From: an uncultured Methanobrevibacter sp. | GTDB lineage: Archaea > Methanobacteriota > Methanobacteria > Methanobacteriales > Methanobacteriaceae | DNA: 47,267 nt | Assembly (NCBI RefSeq): GCF_902788255.1 | Contig: NZ_CADAJR010000016.1 | Location: 1-47,267, forward strand | Reading direction: 5' to 3' | Shown: piece by piece, positions 26,257-34,295 of the stretch | How positions within the stretch are numbered: position 1 is the stretch's first letter | Layout of the letters: each line of letters opens with the position of its first letter | Position numbers and translations under genes: made by a program | The notes under the pieces: generated by a model | The model's database searches: none | What the model was told of the DNA's origin: nothing | Seen by the model: the letters and a program-made list of their open reading frames with translations, nothing else

Positions 26257-28692
26257 TCATATTAAATATATCTCATTAAATCCAATGTAATTTTCATCTC
26301 TGCTCCATCCAAGCGCCACATTCGGAATATTGAAGTGGTCCTTTTTGCGAGAATATCCTTCTATTGCGGAGTTCAGTCCTACAAGTAACAGGACACTTTC
26401 CGCCCTTGAAAATGCAACAAAATACAGTCGTGTCAGGTCATCGAATGCACGGTCCTTTTCACTTCTCTCGGATTGTCCAAGTTCACTGTATTGACGTATG
26501 CTGTCTTCAATAGTGATGTTTTTAGGTTCCTTTTTAGGAAATCTCAGATGTCGGGTTTTAATATGGTTGTCATTGAATTTCGAACCCACATCAACAATAA
26601 CCAATGGAAATTCCAATCCCTTTGACTGATGGATTGACAGGACATTCACCCTGTCATCAGGCAATGTGTCAAGCAGGGATTCGTCAATCTGTATTCCTCC
26701 GGTTGCAAGAGGTATGAATATGTTCCAGATTGCTTCAAGGATTGATTCCGTTTCAAGTTTCTTGTTTTCAAATGATATGTGTGAATAGTATTTGCTGAAG
26801 AATCCGGTTTGTGTAATGGACTTTGTAATCGCTTCAAGATATACTATTCCCTCAACGTCTTCCTGCAGTTCGTCAATCCATGTAATCAGCTTGTATGCAA
26901 GTTCCATAAGACTTGCCTTTTTGGGCCATTTGTCAACTCCTCTTGGAATTCTGTTCTGCCAGTAAAGGACGAATTGACTCAGGTTTATCGGTTCATGAGG
27001 TTCGGGGTTCAATTTTATATATTCGCGTGCCTTGACCCTCCATTTTGTCATGGTCACCTTTGCCAGATTAGGAATGCTTTTATCTGAAAGCTGAACTTTT
27101 CCTTCAGGGTCGATACATTCTAGAATCAATCCGCAGAATATCTCCACAATCTCGACTTTCTGAAGTTCTATTCCCCTTGGATTGAAGACCTCAATTGGTG
27201 TTCTTTGATTTTTAAGACTTTTTCTCAAATAGAATAGGAATGTGTTCTTTCCGAACTGCTGTTCTTTTGGGGAATAAGAAAGAATGGCAATGTCTGAGGC
27301 TGATCCGTATTCTGTGTCCAGCTTAAGTGTAATCCTTTCGATGCTTTTTCCCTGTCTTTCCCTTTCCGCATTCATCTGCTGCAGTTGGGCAATGTCAATG
27401 TCATTTAACTTGTTGAAGTAATCCTCATCAAGAACCTTGAGAACCTTAGGGCGGACCTCCCCCTCATTGATAAGTTTGGAAAGCAGCCTTGCAAGGTCAT
27501 TTGAAAGCATCTTCACGTTGTTTCTGAACAGTCCCAATATGGGCATCTTGTCCTTTTCAAAATCAGGGGCTATGATTTTAGGCTTATTCTTAACCCTTGC
27601 ATGCTGATATTCACCATCCAGTTCGACAAACCTGTTGCACAGGTTGATAATGTTTTCTGTTGAACGGTAATTTGTCTTTAGGTTGATTTCCTCTACATCA
27701 ATTCCCAATTTTTCCTTTACCCTTTGCTTATAATTGGTAAACAGGTCAACTGTGGCTCCCCTAAAGCGATAAAGTGACTGGTCATCGTCACCTACAACTG
27801 TGATGTTTCCATTGTTTTTTATTGCGGATTCTGCAATTGTGAAGTAAATCTCTTCCTGAATCAGATTGGTGTCCTGGTATTCATCGATCAATACAAGGCG
27901 GACGTTGTCTAAAAATAGGTCCAGCTTTCCGTCTTTCAGGAATTTCAGGAATCTGGATTCAAGCATTGTGAAATCCATAGTGTTTCTGTTTTTAAGGATT
28001 TCTTCATATCTTTTGATGCATTTAAGAACAATCTGCATTCCTGTATCATGTTTGGCTTGTTGTAGCAATTCATCGACATCCAGTTTGTCCTGATATATTC
28101 TGTCCTTGATTTCAAGCAGTGTTCCACTCATTTTAGAAGGTTCATCAAGCTTTTCCTTACCTGTCAGGAATTTAAGATACTCCTGCAGGCTTTCATTCTT
28201 GTATAACTCATTTTCACTCAATACCTTTATCATGGCTGAATTGGCCACGAACTCTTCAATAACTATCGGATGATTTTGTCCTGGCTGTTTGTGCTGTCTC
28301 ATTATCTCTTCAGCTAGTTTATCAATTGTACCTACATTGATTTGATTCAAATCGATTCTGATTATTTTCCCGATTGTATCGAAGTCATCGGTATCTTCAA
28401 GTATGTGGGTTTTTATTTCATCTCCCCAGCCAAGAATCCTGGAATAGAGTTCTTCTGCAGCTTTTCTTGTAAAAGTTGTTGCAAATATCTCATCAGGGTT
28501 AATGTCATCTACAAAAATGTATTTTAATATTTTCAAAACCATTACGGTGGTTTTTCCGCTTCCAGGTCCTGCTACTAAGAATAATGATTCGGTTGTTTTT
28601 GATAAAATTGCCTTTCTTTGGTCTTCGTTTGAAGAAATGTCCCTTTCAAGTACATTCACTATTATTTCTTCAAATTCCTTTTGTGAAATCAT
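26257..28692 (-). CDS. UvrD/PcrA-family (superfamily 1) DNA helicase
   Basis: The 811-aa SF1A helicase has a Q-motif-like 'NEDQRKAI' (residues about 22-29), Walker A 'GPGSGKTT' (42-49), motif Ia 'ATTFTRKAA', motif II 'LIDEYQDTN' (about 265-273), motif III 'VVGDDDQSLYRFRGA', motif IV 'TNYRST', motif V 'SIHQSKGLEFPLVIV' and motif VI 'RLYFVAFSRA'. It is co-transcribed with the Fe-S nuclease downstream, a combination that in bacteria resects double-strand breaks. The GAGGTGA ribosome-binding site, TATA-like TTAATATATTAA (28728-28739) and operator site C lie directly upstream. It diverges from the MrfA-like helicase gene. Confidence 0.92.
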   Translation of the reverse strand: MISQKEFEEIIVNVLERDISSNEDQRKAILSKTTESLFLVAGPGSGKTTVMVLKILKYIFVDDINPDEIFATTFTRKAAEELYSRILGWGDEIKTHILEDTDDFDTIGKIIRIDLNQINVGTIDKLAEEIMRQHKQPGQNHPIVIEEFVANSAMIKVLSENELYKNESLQEYLKFLTGKEKLDEPSKMSGTLLEIKDRIYQDKLDVDELLQQAKHDTGMQIVLKCIKRYEEILKNRNTMDFTMLESRFLKFLKDGKLDLFLDNVRLVLIDEYQDTNLIQEEIYFTIAESAIKNNGNITVVGDDDQSLYRFRGATVDLFTNYKQRVKEKLGIDVEEINLKTNYRSTENIINLCNRFVELDGEYQHARVKNKPKIIAPDFEKDKMPILGLFRNNVKMLSNDLARLLSKLINEGEVRPKVLKVLDEDYFNKLNDIDIAQLQQMNAERERQGKSIERITLKLDTEYGSASDIAILSYSPKEQQFGKNTFLFYLRKSLKNQRTPIEVFNPRGIELQKVEIVEIFCGLILECIDPEGKVQLSDKSIPNLAKVTMTKWRVKAREYIKLNPEPHEPINLSQFVLYWQNRIPRGVDKWPKKASLMELAYKLITWIDELQEDVEGIVYLEAITKSITQTGFFSKYYSHISFENKKLETESILEAIWNIFIPLATGGIQIDESLLDTLPDDRVNVLSIHQSKGLEFPLVIVDVGSKFNDNHIKTRHLRFPKKEPKNITIEDSIRQYSELGQSERSEKDRAFDDLTRLYFVAFSRAESVLLLVGLNSAIEGYSRKKDHFNIPNVALGWSRDENYIGFNEIYLI

Positions 28693-28744
28693 TTTTCACC
28701 TCTAATTTAATTTATTAATTCTTATAATTAATATATTAATTGAG

Positions 28745-28765
28745 AGAGCATTTGAAAACTGAATG
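28745..28765 (-). promoter_or_regulatory. Repair-regulon operator, site C (UvrD-like helicase)
   Basis: Read on the minus strand the sequence is CATTCAGTT-TTC-AAATGCTCT. The right arm is identical to sites B and D; of the left arm only the AGTT half is kept. It is followed by CTCA, as in site D. The TATA-like palindrome starts about 5 bp downstream and the helicase start codon about 52 bp downstream. Confidence 0.6.
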
Positions 28766-28833
28766 TTCAATTTCGTTAGGTATTTTTTTTGAATACAAAA
28801 ATTTTATAAATATTTATGGACATAATAAAACAT

Positions 28834-28900
28834 ATGGGAGAAAAATCTTCCATAATATGTATAAGTTAGAGGCAATTTTGCTTCTAACTAAATTCTTTTT
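28834..28900 (+). ncRNA. Candidate small RNA of about 65 nt
   Basis: A TATA box TTTATAAATA (28803-28812) is centred about 26 bases before a possible start at 28834-28836. Hairpin 1 is ATGGGAGA/TCTTCCAT (28834-28841 and 28846-28853, one G-U, AAAA loop). Hairpin 2 is a 12-bp stem (28864-28875 and 28878-28889, one G-U) with a very short loop. The U-rich TTCTTTTT (28893-28900) follows. This promoter-hairpin-hairpin-U-tract layout is what a short archaeal RNA gene would look like. No known RNA family is recognised, and expression is not shown. Confidence 0.45.
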
Positions 28901-28930
28901 AAACAATATTTCTCCAATTTTCATTTTCAA

Positions 28931-28951
28931 AGAGTAGTTACCAAATGCTCT
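28931..28951 (+). promoter_or_regulatory. Repair-regulon operator, site D (MrfA-like helicase)
   Basis: The sequence is AGAGTAGTT-ACC-AAATGCTCT. The arms match at 7 of 9 positions as a palindrome, with a 3-bp centre. It differs from site A at a single position. TATA TTTAAATA lies 9 bp downstream (28961-28968), and the helicase ATG is 61 bp downstream. Confidence 0.65.
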
Positions 28952-29012
28952 CTCATTTGATTTAAATACTAATTAGATTAATATAGTATTATAATTAATT
29001 TTAGCTGATATT

Positions 29013-31871
29013 ATGTCTGATGTGGAAAATATTGATATGTTTAAAAATGATGTAAGATATAGGGAAAACATTGCCCATATTGAGACAATACCAGCTAAAA
29101 AAGCTAGTTTTAAGAAAGTCGATAACTTAAATAAAAAGATAACTGATTATCTTGACTCAAAGGGTGTCAAACTATATGAACACCAGGCGGAAACATATGA
29201 GGCAATACAGGATGGTGAAAATGTCATCATCACCACTCCGACGGCTTCAGGAAAAACTTTGGCATTTAATCTTCCCATTATGGAGACAATGATTGAGGAT
29301 GAGGATGCTACTGCACTTTATATTTATCCTGCAAAGGCATTGTCAAACGACCAGTTGCATGTTCTCGAAAACCTTGAAAATGAATTGAAAATCAAAATCA
29401 AGCCCCGAACCTATGATGGGGACACTCCAAGGGAGGACAAACGCGGAATACGTGAAAAGTCCAGAATTGTTCTGACAAATCCATATCAGCTGCATCTTAT
29501 TCTGTCCTGGCATCACCAGTGGTCAAGGTTTTACAAGAACCTGAGATATATTGTCATCGATGAATCACACTACTACAAGGGTGTTTTCGGTTCAAATGTT
29601 GCATTTCTAATCAAGAGACTGAAAAGGATTGCAAACTTTTACGGATCATATCCTCAGTTCATTTTATCCTCTGCAACACTTGCAAATCCTCTGGAGCTTG
29701 CAAATCGTCTGACCGGTGAGGATTTCAAGCTTGTTGACAATGACACCTCACCAAGCGGTGAAAAGGACTTTATCCTATACAATCCATTCAAGAATTATGT
29801 CAGAAAGAAAATCAACACTCAGAACGCCCCTTCAGTTCACATGGAAACAGAAAACATATTCCTCTACATGATGCTTAAAAACATCCAGACATTATGCTTC
29901 ACCGTTTCAAGAAAGACAACCGAACTGATAGCAATGTGGGCTAAAAATGACATGACACAAATCAAGGGTCAGCTTGCCCACAGGATAGCCGCATACCGTG
30001 CAGGTTATCAGGCATCTGAAAGGCGTGAGATTGAAGAGGGACTGAAAAGCGGAAAATATCTTGGAGTGACCTGTACCAATGCATTGGAATTGGGAATTAA
30101 TATTGGGTCTCTTGATGCGGTTATCATTTCAGGATATCCCGGCACCATGATTTCAACATGGCAGCAGGCAGGAAGGGCAGGAAGAAGCAATCAGAAATCA
30201 CTTGCAGTACTAATTGCCTTTGAAAATCAGCTTGACCAGTATTTCATGAACAATCCTAAATTCTTCTTTGACAAGGCTCATGAAAATGCCATCATCGACT
30301 TGACAAACCCTATTCTTCAGGAGGCTCATCTTCTGTGTGCGGCCAAGGAACTGCCTTTGCAGAGGGGTGAGGCGGAAAAGTACTTCAACATTTCACAGAA
30401 TGTTGTTGATGAACTTGTATCCAAAAAGGATTTGCATGAAAACCATAAGGGAGATTTTATCTATCCTTATGATGACAATCCTGCAATGGACCATTCCCTT
30501 GATCAGATTTCTTCACAGGAATTCAAGGTAATGAACAATGGAAAGCTACTTGAAACAATGGAGAAGTCACAAGTATATCGTGAAGCCCATGAAGGTGCTA
30601 TTTTAATCAATAAGGGGGACACTTATGTTGTCGACAGCGTAAGCTTTAAAAATGGCTTTGTAAATGTAACAAGAAAGGATGTGGACTATCATACTATGGT
30701 TTTAAACCAGACAGATATCAGCATCAAAAAGAAACTGTCCAAGACAAAGTACGGCAAGCTAAGCATCCATTTCGGTGAGCTTACAGTAAGCGAGGACTAC
30801 TTCAAATACAAGAAGATGCAGTTTTCAAAGTCAGTGGGCACCTATCCGCTGGATTTACCTCCACTGAAGTTCAATACCAAGGGACTGTGGTTTACAATAC
30901 CTAAGCAGGTAAAGGACACATTGGAAGACATGTTTCCAAATGAGGAGGAGGTATTCGCAGGAGGTCTGCATGGTGCCGAACATGCATTGATAGGTCTTTT
31001 CCCACTTCATACGATGTGTGACAGGTTCGATATTGGAGGTCTTTCAACCAATTATCATGAGGATACTCAGGAAGCAACCATTTTTATCTATGACGGTTAT
31101 GAGGGAGGAATAGGTATCTGTGAAAAGGCTGTTGACGTATTTGTTGAGATGTTGGATTCAACAATAGACCTTTTAAACAACTGCCAATGTCAAAGCGGAT
31201 GTCCTTCATGCATCTATTCTCCGAAATGCGGAAACGATAACAAGCCTTTGCACAAGAATGCAACCAAATATATCCTTGAATACATGAGGAAAATGATTTC
31301 TAAGGATGATTTGGAGGTTGAAGCTGAAGTCATTGTCGAAAATGAGATAATTCCTGATGAATTTGACGAAGCTTATGAACTGTATAAGAAAGGGGATTAT
31401 TCCGCTTCAAAGGATGTCTTAAACAGTATCATCAGTAATGATAAAAACCATTCTAAGGCATTGGCTTTGATGGCTCAGATATTATATGAACAGGATCAAA
31501 AGGATATAGCGCTGATGTTTACCAAAAAGGCACTTTCATGTGACAGGTCTAATGAAATGGCAAATGAGCTTGAGGTTCTTCTTACAAACAAGCAACCAAA
31601 AGAGACTATTGAACTCAATTCATTGGATGACATTGATGTTCTTTATGAAGAGGCCTATGATCTGTATGAGCAGGGGGATTTGGCAACCTCATCTGACATA
31701 CTGGAGAAACTTCTGGACTTTGATGATAAAAACTCAGATGCCTTGGCATTAATGGGTTTGATATATTATCACTCAGGCATCTTTCCAAAGGCTGTCGAAT
31801 ATTACAGAAAGGCATCAAAAATAAATAAAAATGGTGAAATGGTTCGTGAATTGAAGATGAGGGTTTCCTAG
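29013..31871 (+). CDS. MrfA/YprA/Hrq1-like DEAD/DEAH helicase with C-terminal TPR extension
   Basis: The 952-aa superfamily 2 helicase has 'TTPTASGKTLAF' (motif I, about residues 74-85), 'LTNPYQLH', 'VIDESHYYKG' (motif II, DESH), 'LSSATLANP' (motif III), 'TNALELGINIG' and 'QQAGRAGRS' (motif VI). A DUF1998-type cysteine cluster lies near 725-740 ('CQCQSGCPSC', then 'KC'). This domain set is that of MrfA (YprA), a mitomycin-lesion repair helicase in Bacillus, and of yeast Hrq1. After about residue 785 the protein continues with tetratricopeptide-like repeats ('YELYKKGDYSASKDVL' and 'YDLYEQGDLATSSDIL' are clear copies). That extension is unusual and probably recruits partners. Operator site D controls the promoter region. 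Confidence 0.88.
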   Translation: MSDVENIDMFKNDVRYRENIAHIETIPAKKASFKKVDNLNKKITDYLDSKGVKLYEHQAETYEAIQDGENVIITTPTASGKTLAFNLPIMETMIEDEDATALYIYPAKALSNDQLHVLENLENELKIKIKPRTYDGDTPREDKRGIREKSRIVLTNPYQLHLILSWHHQWSRFYKNLRYIVIDESHYYKGVFGSNVAFLIKRLKRIANFYGSYPQFILSSATLANPLELANRLTGEDFKLVDNDTSPSGEKDFILYNPFKNYVRKKINTQNAPSVHMETENIFLYMMLKNIQTLCFTVSRKTTELIAMWAKNDMTQIKGQLAHRIAAYRAGYQASERREIEEGLKSGKYLGVTCTNALELGINIGSLDAVIISGYPGTMISTWQQAGRAGRSNQKSLAVLIAFENQLDQYFMNNPKFFFDKAHENAIIDLTNPILQEAHLLCAAKELPLQRGEAEKYFNISQNVVDELVSKKDLHENHKGDFIYPYDDNPAMDHSLDQISSQEFKVMNNGKLLETMEKSQVYREAHEGAILINKGDTYVVDSVSFKNGFVNVTRKDVDYHTMVLNQTDISIKKKLSKTKYGKLSIHFGELTVSEDYFKYKKMQFSKSVGTYPLDLPPLKFNTKGLWFTIPKQVKDTLEDMFPNEEEVFAGGLHGAEHALIGLFPLHTMCDRFDIGGLSTNYHEDTQEATIFIYDGYEGGIGICEKAVDVFVEMLDSTIDLLNNCQCQSGCPSCIYSPKCGNDNKPLHKNATKYILEYMRKMISKDDLEVEAEVIVENEIIPDEFDEAYELYKKGDYSASKDVLNSIISNDKNHSKALALMAQILYEQDQKDIALMFTKKALSCDRSNEMANELEVLLTNKQPKETIELNSLDDIDVLYEEAYDLYEQGDLATSSDILEKLLDFDDKNSDALALMGLIYYHSGIFPKAVEYYRKASKINKNGEMVRELKMRVS

Positions 31872-33016
31872 GGTGAGCCTGTAAATGGGCTGAAACCTTC
31901 CTGGAAGTGTTCGCATACATTTTCAAGCTCTTCAGGAATGTCTATTTTTTGGGTGCAGAAATCTATACATGTTCCGCAGAATGTACAGTTTTCAGCAGGC
32001 ACCTTTTCGAGGGCCAGTTTGTCATAGTATAATCTGTATATGTTTGACTCCGGCTGATTTTTATGGGTATTGTAGAGGTGGAAATATTCAGGAATTGGAA
32101 TTTCCTCTGGGCATTCCTTCAGGCAATATCCGCATTCGCTGCATGGCACCGCCAGATTTTCCTTAAGTTTCAATGCCATTTCGGATAAAAACTCATTCTC
32201 CTCATCACTTATCACTTCAAAATTCTCAAAGGTGTTGCAGTTGTCCTCCAAATCACTCATTTTGCTCATGCCGCATAAAACCATTTTGACATGTTCAAGT
32301 GACGCGCAGAACCTTATGGCAAAACTTGCAACTGATTTGTCCGGATTGAATTTTTTGAATTCCTGGTTGATTTCATCGGATTGGTTTACGATAACCCCTC
32401 CCTTAAGGGGTTCCATCACGTAAACGTCAATTCCATGTTTTACGCATAAATCATAACACTTGCGGGATTGGATTGAGGTATCCTCCCAGTCGAGGTAGTT
32501 AAGCTCCAGCTGGACAATGTCGATTAAATCCCCGTATTTCTCAAGGACCTTTTCAAGCAGGCTTGCATGGTCATGAAAGCTGAAACCGATCTTTCGTGCA
32601 ATCCCATCCTCTTTCATCTTTTTTATAAATTCAAATGAGTCATGCTTTTCTGCCAGTTTGAACCATGGTGTATTAATGTTATGGATGAACAGAACGTCAA
32701 AATAATCGATTCCCAGTCTTTCAAGCATTTCTTTTGTAAACTTTTCATTGTCATCTTTGCTTGTCAGAGCCCATGTTGGAATCTTGTCACATATCTTGAA
32801 TGATTCACGTGGGTATCTCTCCACAACGGCCTTTCTTATTGCAATTTCACTCATTCCGTTGTGATATGCATATGATGTATCGAAATAGTTAAAGCCTTTT
32901 TCCATATATATGTCAACCATCTGGTTGAATAATTCTTGATTTATTGATGTTGGGTCGTTTTTATCGGTTTGTGGAAGTCTCATGCAACCGAAACCGAATT
33001 TGGATTTGTAAGTCAT
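31868..33016 (-). CDS. Aldo/keto reductase with C-terminal ferredoxin domain
   Basis: The 382-aa protein has an aldo/keto reductase barrel: 'FGFGCMRLP' at the start, 'YFDTSYAYHNG' with catalytic D46 and Y51, 'IDYFDVLFIHN' and 'KIGFSFHDH'. A C-terminal 4Fe-4S region follows, with 'CSECGYCLKECP' and 'CTFCGTCIDFC'. This architecture is widespread in anaerobic archaea and probably oxidises or reduces carbonyl compounds using ferredoxin-linked electrons; the substrate is unknown. GGAGA precedes the start. Its 3' end overlaps the end of the convergent helicase gene by four bases. Confidence 0.88.
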   Translation of the reverse strand: MTYKSKFGFGCMRLPQTDKNDPTSINQELFNQMVDIYMEKGFNYFDTSYAYHNGMSEIAIRKAVVERYPRESFKICDKIPTWALTSKDDNEKFTKEMLERLGIDYFDVLFIHNINTPWFKLAEKHDSFEFIKKMKEDGIARKIGFSFHDHASLLEKVLEKYGDLIDIVQLELNYLDWEDTSIQSRKCYDLCVKHGIDVYVMEPLKGGVIVNQSDEINQEFKKFNPDKSVASFAIRFCASLEHVKMVLCGMSKMSDLEDNCNTFENFEVISDEENEFLSEMALKLKENLAVPCSECGYCLKECPEEIPIPEYFHLYNTHKNQPESNIYRLYYDKLALEKVPAENCTFCGTCIDFCTQKIDIPEELENVCEHFQEGFSPFTGSP

Positions 33017-33065
33017 AATAATTGTCTCCTTTAACTATTATTTATATAAGAATATTATTTAAATG

Positions 33066-33081
33066 TTGTTAATATCAACAA
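33066..33081. promoter_or_regulatory. Imperfect 16-bp palindrome upstream of the aldo/keto reductase
   Basis: TTGTTAATATCAACAA is symmetric at all but one pair of positions. It lies 50 bp upstream of the reductase start in the intergenic region shared with hypA, next to AT-rich TATA-like sequence. A transcription-factor site is possible; no regulator is known to me. Confidence 0.35.
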
Positions 33082-33143
33082 TTATGGATAATCATTATTG
33101 ACCTTTAAGTTAAATCCAGACCAATTTATTTTTTTAATATTAA

Positions 33144-33180
33144 AAGTATTACTTACAAATGACTACAATAGTAAATACTT
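33144..33180. promoter_or_regulatory. Long-spaced inverted repeat upstream of hypA
   Basis: AAGTATTACT (33144-33153) and AGTAAATACTT (33170-33180) form an inverted repeat, allowing one extra base, separated by 16 bases. It lies 57 bp upstream of hypA. The arrangement recalls operators of dimeric metal-responsive regulators. The sequence does not clearly match the known NikR consensus. Confidence 0.35.
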
Positions 33181-33236
33181 TTATTAATAAAAAATACTAA
33201 AATTATAATATTAATATTTAATTTAGGAGTAGTAAA

Positions 33237-33614
33237 ATGCACGAATTATCTATGGCTCAAGGCATTATAAATGCAGTTCTTGAAACTGCAGAGGCAAATA
33301 ATGCAACTGAAGTTAATGAAGTTGCCGTTGAAGTTGGAAGATTGGCTATGATAAATCCTGAACAGTTGGAATTCATATTGGGAATTTTGATTGAAAACAC
33401 TATCATGGAAGATGCGGAAATTAAATTTGAAGAGATTCCTGCAGAGATTAAATGTCATGAATGTGATTTTCAGGGTGAGGCCATTCTGGATGACAGTGAT
33501 CATTACGCTCCACTTGTTAAATGTCCTGAATGTGACAGTTTAAATGTAGAAACCTTAAACGGTAAAGATATTGTTGTTAAAAATATTGTTATAGAAAAAC
33601 CTGATGACAGTTAA
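33237..33614 (+). CDS. hypA: Hydrogenase nickel-insertion protein HypA
   Basis: HypA delivers nickel to [NiFe]-hydrogenase precursors together with HypB. The 125-aa protein starts MHELS (H2 is the N-terminal nickel ligand of the family). It carries the zinc site as two CxxC pairs, 'CHEC' and 'CPEC', in the C-terminal half. Length and order are standard. The GGAG ribosome-binding site is good. hypB follows after 12 bp. Methanogens need this for F420-reducing and other [NiFe]-hydrogenases. Confidence 0.95.
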   Translation: MHELSMAQGIINAVLETAEANNATEVNEVAVEVGRLAMINPEQLEFILGILIENTIMEDAEIKFEEIPAEIKCHECDFQGEAILDDSDHYAPLVKCPECDSLNVETLNGKDIVVKNIVIEKPDDS

Positions 33615-33626
33615 GGAGATGAAAAT

Positions 33627-34277
33627 ATGCACCAAGTAGCTGATGTGGAAGTAGCAAAAAATATTATGGATGCTAATAAAAGGTTAGCAAACAAAAACTT
33701 GAAAAATTTAGAGGAAAAGGATATCTTCTGTGTTGATTTTGTAGGAGCAATCGGTTCCGGAAAAACAACACTTGTAGAGGAAATCATTGACAATACTGAT
33801 TATAAGATTGGTGTTTTGGCAGGAGATGTAATCTCCAAATTCGATGCAGGACGTATAGAAAAGCATGATGTTCCTGTTGTAGGTTTAAATACAGGTAAAG
33901 AATGTCACTTAGATGCACACCTTGTCGGTCATGGACTTGAAGACCTGCCATTGGATGACCTTGACATGGTAATAATTGAAAATGTAGGAAACCTCATTTG
34001 TCCTGTTGACTTTGATTTAGGTTCACACTTAAGAATCGTTGTCGTCAGTGTAACTGAAGGTGACGATACCGTTGAAAAACATCCAATCATATTCCAGACA
34101 TCTGATGTGGTCGTAATCAATAAGGTTGACCTTGCGGATGCAGTTGGAGCAGATGCAGACAAGATGGTTGCAGACGCTCAAAGATTAAACCCTAACGTTA
34201 AGGTTATCAAATCCAGCCTTAAACAGGGAATTGGACTTGATGAAATCATCAAAGTAATTGAAGATGCAATGAATTAG
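33627..34277 (+). CDS. hypB: Hydrogenase nickel-incorporation GTPase HypB
   Basis: HypB is the GTPase that drives nickel transfer in hydrogenase maturation. The 216-aa protein has 'GAIGSGKTT' (P-loop, residues about 38-46), the 'GKECHLDAHLV' metal-binding Cys-His segment, 'IIENVGNLICP' and the guanine-specificity motif 'INKVDLAD'. It lacks a histidine-rich N-terminus, as in other archaeal HypB. AAGGAG precedes the ATG. Operon with hypA; the DUF354 gene follows after 18 bp. Confidence 0.95.
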   Translation: MHQVADVEVAKNIMDANKRLANKNLKNLEEKDIFCVDFVGAIGSGKTTLVEEIIDNTDYKIGVLAGDVISKFDAGRIEKHDVPVVGLNTGKECHLDAHLVGHGLEDLPLDDLDMVIIENVGNLICPVDFDLGSHLRIVVVSVTEGDDTVEKHPIIFQTSDVVVINKVDLADAVGADADKMVADAQRLNPNVKVIKSSLKQGIGLDEIIKVIEDAMN

Positions 34278-34295
34278 ATTTATTTGGGTGGTATG

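Larger units (their letters stand above)
28693..29012. other. Divergent promoter region between two repair helicases
   Basis: The 320-bp region has no convincing protein gene. Left part: ribosome-binding site, TATA and operator site C facing the UvrD-like gene. Middle: a candidate small RNA with its own TATA (28803-28812) and two hairpins. Right part: operator site D, TATA TTTAAATA (28961-28968) and a short leader of the MrfA-like helicase. The outer ends of sites C and D form a perfect 14-bp inverted repeat (28741-28754 and 28942-28955). Confidence 0.7.

Noticed and set aside
28740-28937. A 65-aa open frame in the divergent promoter region
   Set aside because: It overlaps two operators and the small-RNA candidate, has no ribosome-binding site and its composition is that of random AT-rich DNA.
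28741-28955. A 215-bp block with perfect 14-bp terminal inverted repeats, resembling a MITE
   Set aside because: The repeats are the outer parts of operator sites C and D, each facing its own gene. Sites A and B occur singly elsewhere upstream of repair genes, no target-site duplication is seen, and the inside contains promoters. An operator pair explains it better.
33144-33180. NikR operator
   Set aside because: Spacing is suggestive, but the arms do not match the known GTATGA/TCATAC consensus, so I list it only as an inverted repeat.
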